Part shown: piece by piece, positions 61,740 to 64,000 of the stretch | Layout of the letters: each line of letters begins with the position of its first letter | How positions within the stretch are numbered: position 1 is the first letter of the stretch | Assembly (NCBI RefSeq): GCF_008304605.1 | Contig: NZ_PIJY01000035.1 | Location: 1-64,000 of the forward strand | From: Oceanobacillus polygoni | GTDB taxonomy: Bacteria; Bacillota; Bacilli; Bacillales; Amphibacillaceae | Length of the DNA: 64,000 bases | Direction: 5' to 3' | The notes under the pieces: model-generated | What the model saw: the letters and a program-made list of their open reading frames with translations, nothing else | What the model was told of the DNA's origin: nothing | The model's database searches: none | Position numbers and translations under genes: made by a program

Positions 61740-62096
61740 TCACCTCATTACGATAATTCCAAGTACAATGAATGCCATACCAATTGCTTTTTGCATGCTG
61801 ATTGGTTCTTGAAAAAGGAAGGCTGACAGGATGAACACCAGTACAAAGGATATGCTCATAAACGGATAGGCATAGCTAATATCAAACTTTGTCATGGCTG
61901 CCATCCAGCATAGGGCAGCGAAAAATGCCGCAAGAAATCCAGAGATAATCCAAGGATTCAAGAGTAGCTGCAACAAGAAGATAATCTTATCCATTAATGG
62001 CTCAGGCAAGCTTCCTTGTTGGTCAATCTTCCATTTCAAAATGAGCTGTCCATATACGGTAAATGCGATGGTTCCAAAAATATATAAATAACCCAT
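61740..62096 (-). CDS. Small four-helix DMT/SMR-type membrane protein
   Basis: A 118-residue protein with four membrane helices, related to EmrE/ArnE-ArnF/EamA-type carriers: GYLYIFGTIAFTVYGQLILKW in helix 1, FAALCWMAAMTKFDISYAYP between helices 2 and 3, and MQKAIGMAFIVLGIIVM in helix 4. The ISYAYPF motif is typical of this group. Sitting within a sugar operon it is a candidate flippase for polyprenyl-phosphate sugar. Gap of three bases to the acetyltransferase gene. Confidence 0.88.
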   Translation of the reverse strand: MGYLYIFGTIAFTVYGQLILKWKIDQQGSLPEPLMDKIIFLLQLLLNPWIISGFLAAFFAALCWMAAMTKFDISYAYPFMSISFVLVFILSAFLFQEPISMQKAIGMAFIVLGIIVMR

Positions 62097-62099
62097 TTG

Positions 62100-62786
62100 T
62101 CAGCCTCCATACGGAATGGAGCCATTCAATTTATGGTACACATCGGTTGATTTTCGAAGTCGAAATCCTAAACTAATAAAAACGTTTAAGGAGGCAACAT
62201 TTGATGGCGAAATGGATGTTTTTAATATGGGATGCCCCATGGCAAACTGTTCTTGTACACAATAGCTTGCAAATGCCTTAGCTAGCCCTTTTCCGCGATA
62301 TTCTTTTGACATAGCAAGGAGCAATATTTTATCTTTTTCATAAGCATAAAACCCGGCAGTTTTTCCTTCATAGATAAGTGCAATAATAAGATCCTTTTCT
62401 ATTAGATCTTGCACCCAGTTCATGTAACGTCTATCTGCCATATGATTAGGAATATTAAAGTCACGATGAAAGCGACCGCCTTTAAATGCTTCTTCTGCGA
62501 TTTCTAAGATTTCATTTCGGTCATACTGACGCGACATTTCAATACCTTGCTGTTCATACGGTTCAAAGTTCTCTGCCTTACAAATTGGTTCTATAAGTGT
62601 ATCCGCATAATAAAATCCATATTTCTTCAGGTTTTCCGTGTTTTCCAGCGGATCAATTTTCAATGTGAAATGACCTTCTATGTTATTTGTTTGTTTTAAT
62701 GCTTCCTCTGAACTGGAGGTTACCTCATACGTATCAATAATAAAGCTCCGTTTATCCCATGGAGTAGGTTGTAAGTAATTTTCCAT
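62100..62786 (-). CDS. GNAT acetyltransferase, WecD/RffC-like
   Basis: A 228-residue protein. The C-terminal half is a GNAT fold: GKTAGFYAYEKDKILLLAMS, then EYRGKGLAKAFASYCVQ as the acetyl-CoA loop and SPSNVASLNVFISLGFRL. The N-terminal half resembles WecD, which acetylates the 4-amino group of dTDP-4-amino-4,6-dideoxygalactose to give dTDP-Fuc4NAc. Position next to a WecE-like transaminase supports this. RBS GGAGC. Confidence 0.85.
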   Translation of the reverse strand: MENYLQPTPWDKRSFIIDTYEVTSSSEEALKQTNNIEGHFTLKIDPLENTENLKKYGFYYADTLIEPICKAENFEPYEQQGIEMSRQYDRNEILEIAEEAFKGGRFHRDFNIPNHMADRRYMNWVQDLIEKDLIIALIYEGKTAGFYAYEKDKILLLAMSKEYRGKGLAKAFASYCVQEQFAMGHPILKTSISPSNVASLNVFISLGFRLRKSTDVYHKLNGSIPYGG

Positions 62787-62793
62787 TGTTCGA

Positions 62794-63753
62794 TCAGCTC
62801 CGATTTTCCATGTTTTCGTCCGTTGTTTCTCGAATTAAGTATAGTGGTCGACCTTTTACTTCATTAAAAATCTTCCCGATATAAAGTCCAAGGATGCCAA
62901 AATTGAAGAAGATTAATCCCCCAATAAAGAAAAGGGATACCATGACACTCGTCCATCCTGGTACAGATACATCTAAGAAGAAGTAGCGTACAAACAAGTA
63001 CACACCATAAAGAAAAGATGCGGCGGCAAGCAAAAAGCCAAATTGAATCGATAGTCGCAGCGGCTTATTCGACTGCGAAATAATCGCATCGGTTGCCAAA
63101 TTAATGAGTTTCTTTAAATTATAGGAAGACTTTCCTTCCTTTCTCGCATCATGTTCGATAGGGATATGAATAGTCTTATATCCCATCCATTGAATAAATA
63201 ATGGGAAGAATCGATTTTGTTCACGCATTCGTCTGAACCCCATGACAACCTTCTTCGCATTAATACTGAAATTGGCTGCCATATAATCAGAATTACTGTT
63301 TGTAAAATAATCGTAGACCCGGTAAAAGGCTTGGGAAGACTTTTTCTTCCACCAGTTGTCTTGACGTTCCATTCGCTTGCCAAAAACAACTTCATAGCCT
63401 TCCAGTGCTTTAGCATATAATTTAGCAATTTCCTCTGGGCGGTCCTGAAGGTCACAATCCATTACGACAACCCAATCGCCATTTGTATAATCAAGACCAG
63501 CAGTAATGGCATGATGCTGTCCAAAGTTTCGCGCAAAGTCAATTCCTTTAATCTGGTTATCCTGTTCACTTAATTGTTTAATTGTCTCCCAAGCATGGTC
63601 TGGGCTTGCATCATTTACTAAAATAATTTCGTATTGGGCTGGAATAGCTGTAATGGTATTTTTTATTCGATCGCAAAGCTCAACTAAACAGGTCTTGCAA
63701 CCATAAACAGGAATGACAACTGAAATTAACGGGTGAGGCTTGTCTGCTGCCAT
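62794..63753 (-). CDS. GT2 glycosyltransferase, polyprenyl-phosphate sugar synthase type
   Basis: A 319-residue enzyme of the DPM1/GtrB/CsbB/YkoT type. The GT-A domain (1-225) has ISVVIPVYGC, EIILVNDASPDHAWETI, the DxD motif VVMDCDLQDRPEE (D99, D101) and a basic HDARKEGKSSYNLKKLINLA segment. Two membrane helices follow (about 235-257 and 272-295). It should load the sugar from dTDP onto undecaprenyl phosphate at the inner face. It overlaps the end of rmlB by 28 bases. Confidence 0.92.
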   Translation of the reverse strand: MAADKPHPLISVVIPVYGCKTCLVELCDRIKNTITAIPAQYEIILVNDASPDHAWETIKQLSEQDNQIKGIDFARNFGQHHAITAGLDYTNGDWVVVMDCDLQDRPEEIAKLYAKALEGYEVVFGKRMERQDNWWKKKSSQAFYRVYDYFTNSNSDYMAANFSINAKKVVMGFRRMREQNRFFPLFIQWMGYKTIHIPIEHDARKEGKSSYNLKKLINLATDAIISQSNKPLRLSIQFGFLLAAASFLYGVYLFVRYFFLDVSVPGWTSVMVSLFFIGGLIFFNFGILGLYIGKIFNEVKGRPLYLIRETTDENMENRS

Positions 63754-64000
63754 TTTTGTACGTAGCCTTCCACTGTTTTCCGAAGTCCTTCTGTAAAGTC
63801 CTCGGTTGGTTTCCAGCCCAGTTCATTTGTTAGTTTTGTAGCATCGACAGCATATCTCCGGTCATGTCCTTTTCGGTCATCGGTAAACGTAATTAAATCT
63901 TTAAAGCTATCGATAGAAAGTACTGATTTTATGTTGTATGCCAGTTCATCGAGTATTTCGCAAACCTGTGTTGCTATCTCGATATTTGTTTTTTCATTGT
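63726..64000 (-). CDS. rmlB: dTDP-glucose 4,6-dehydratase, C-terminal part
   Basis: The last 90 or so codons of a gene that continues beyond the window. The reading NEKTNIEIATQVCEILDEL, then TDDRKGHDRRYAVDATKLTN and ELGWKPTEDFTEGLRKTVEG, is the typical C-terminus of RmlB/RfbB. It makes dTDP-4-keto-6-deoxyglucose, the substrate for the WecE-like transaminase. The stop overlaps the GT2 gene start. It is too short to appear as a full frame here but is clear in sequence. Confidence 0.9.
   Translation of the reverse strand, partial: NEKTNIEIATQVCEILDELAYNIKSVLSIDSFKDLITFTDDRKGHDRRYAVDATKLTNELGWKPTEDFTEGLRKTVEGYVQKWQQTSLTR

Noticed and set aside
1-64000. Prophage, integrative element or CRISPR locus
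   Set aside because: No integrase, transposase, phage structural gene, attachment-site duplication or regular spacer array was seen.

Overview
This 64 kb window is low-GC Firmicute chromosome, almost certainly from a spore-former of the family Bacillaceae. The gene content fits the salt-tolerant Oceanobacillus/Virgibacillus/Lentibacillus group, but the genus is an inference. Supporting signs are strong AGGAGG ribosome-binding sites, sigma-A and sigma-B type promoters, SAM-I and T-box leaders, a YpzI-type small protein, a glgBCDAP operon, a glycine-betaine-type carrier and an MtnE-like aminotransferase. No phage, transposase, CRISPR array or origin is visible.

Layout. 1-3.2 kb: 3' end of a 5S rRNA gene, a small YpzI-like gene, ddl and a BCCT osmolyte carrier with a sigma-B-like promoter. 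3.5-8.8 kb: a decayed SLC13-type permease, a methyltransferase, an antibiotic-resistance type ABC-F gene behind a long attenuated leader with an ErmD-like leader peptide, a ketopantoate-reductase-type gene and an AAC(6')-like acetyltransferase. 8.8-19 kb: a BAAT-type hydrolase, a frameshifted membrane gene with an XRE regulator, an M20 peptidase, a two-component system with a two-permease ABC exporter, a broken DUF3995 gene and a DedA gene. 19-31 kb: an LLM oxidoreductase and the glycogen locus, with pulA divergent from glgB-glgC-glgD-glgA-glgP. A dispersed structured repeat lies inside the glg operon and a shorter copy lies near 19.1 kb.

31-39 kb: a SAM-I riboswitch heads metQ-metN-metI, which run without a visible terminator into a crotonase, an FMN alpha-hydroxy-acid oxidase and a class III CoA-transferase. 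A PCC/DUF296 gene and an MtnE-like aminotransferase lie next door. This looks like a sulfur-responsive uptake and salvage unit. 39-45 kb: brnQ, a GntR regulator, a partial riboflavin-type operon (GTP cyclohydrolase II, RibD, HAD phosphatase; no lumazine or riboflavin synthase) and a DoxX protein. 45-54.5 kb: TetR-MATE, EcsC, Nudix, TetR with an ABC exporter, a PadR-DUF1700-DUF4097 operon behind a GTAC motif array, and a secreted LysM-CAP protein. 54.5-58.9 kb: T-box-argS, csaA, a plsC-like gene, a 48-residue basic protein and a SAP-domain protein. 58.9-64 kb: a surface-glycosylation operon (rmlB end, GT2, GNAT, SMR-type membrane protein, sugar aminotransferase, DUF6044) likely to make, export and transfer a 4-acylamino-4,6-dideoxyhexose.

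The strongest candidates for something not yet described are the SAM-riboswitch hydroxy-acid/CoA cassette, the ABC-F attenuator with its ErmD-like peptide, the three-gene partial riboflavin operon with a large inverted-repeat leader, and the dideoxyhexose glycosylation operon. All functional statements rest on reading motifs by eye; no database search was possible.
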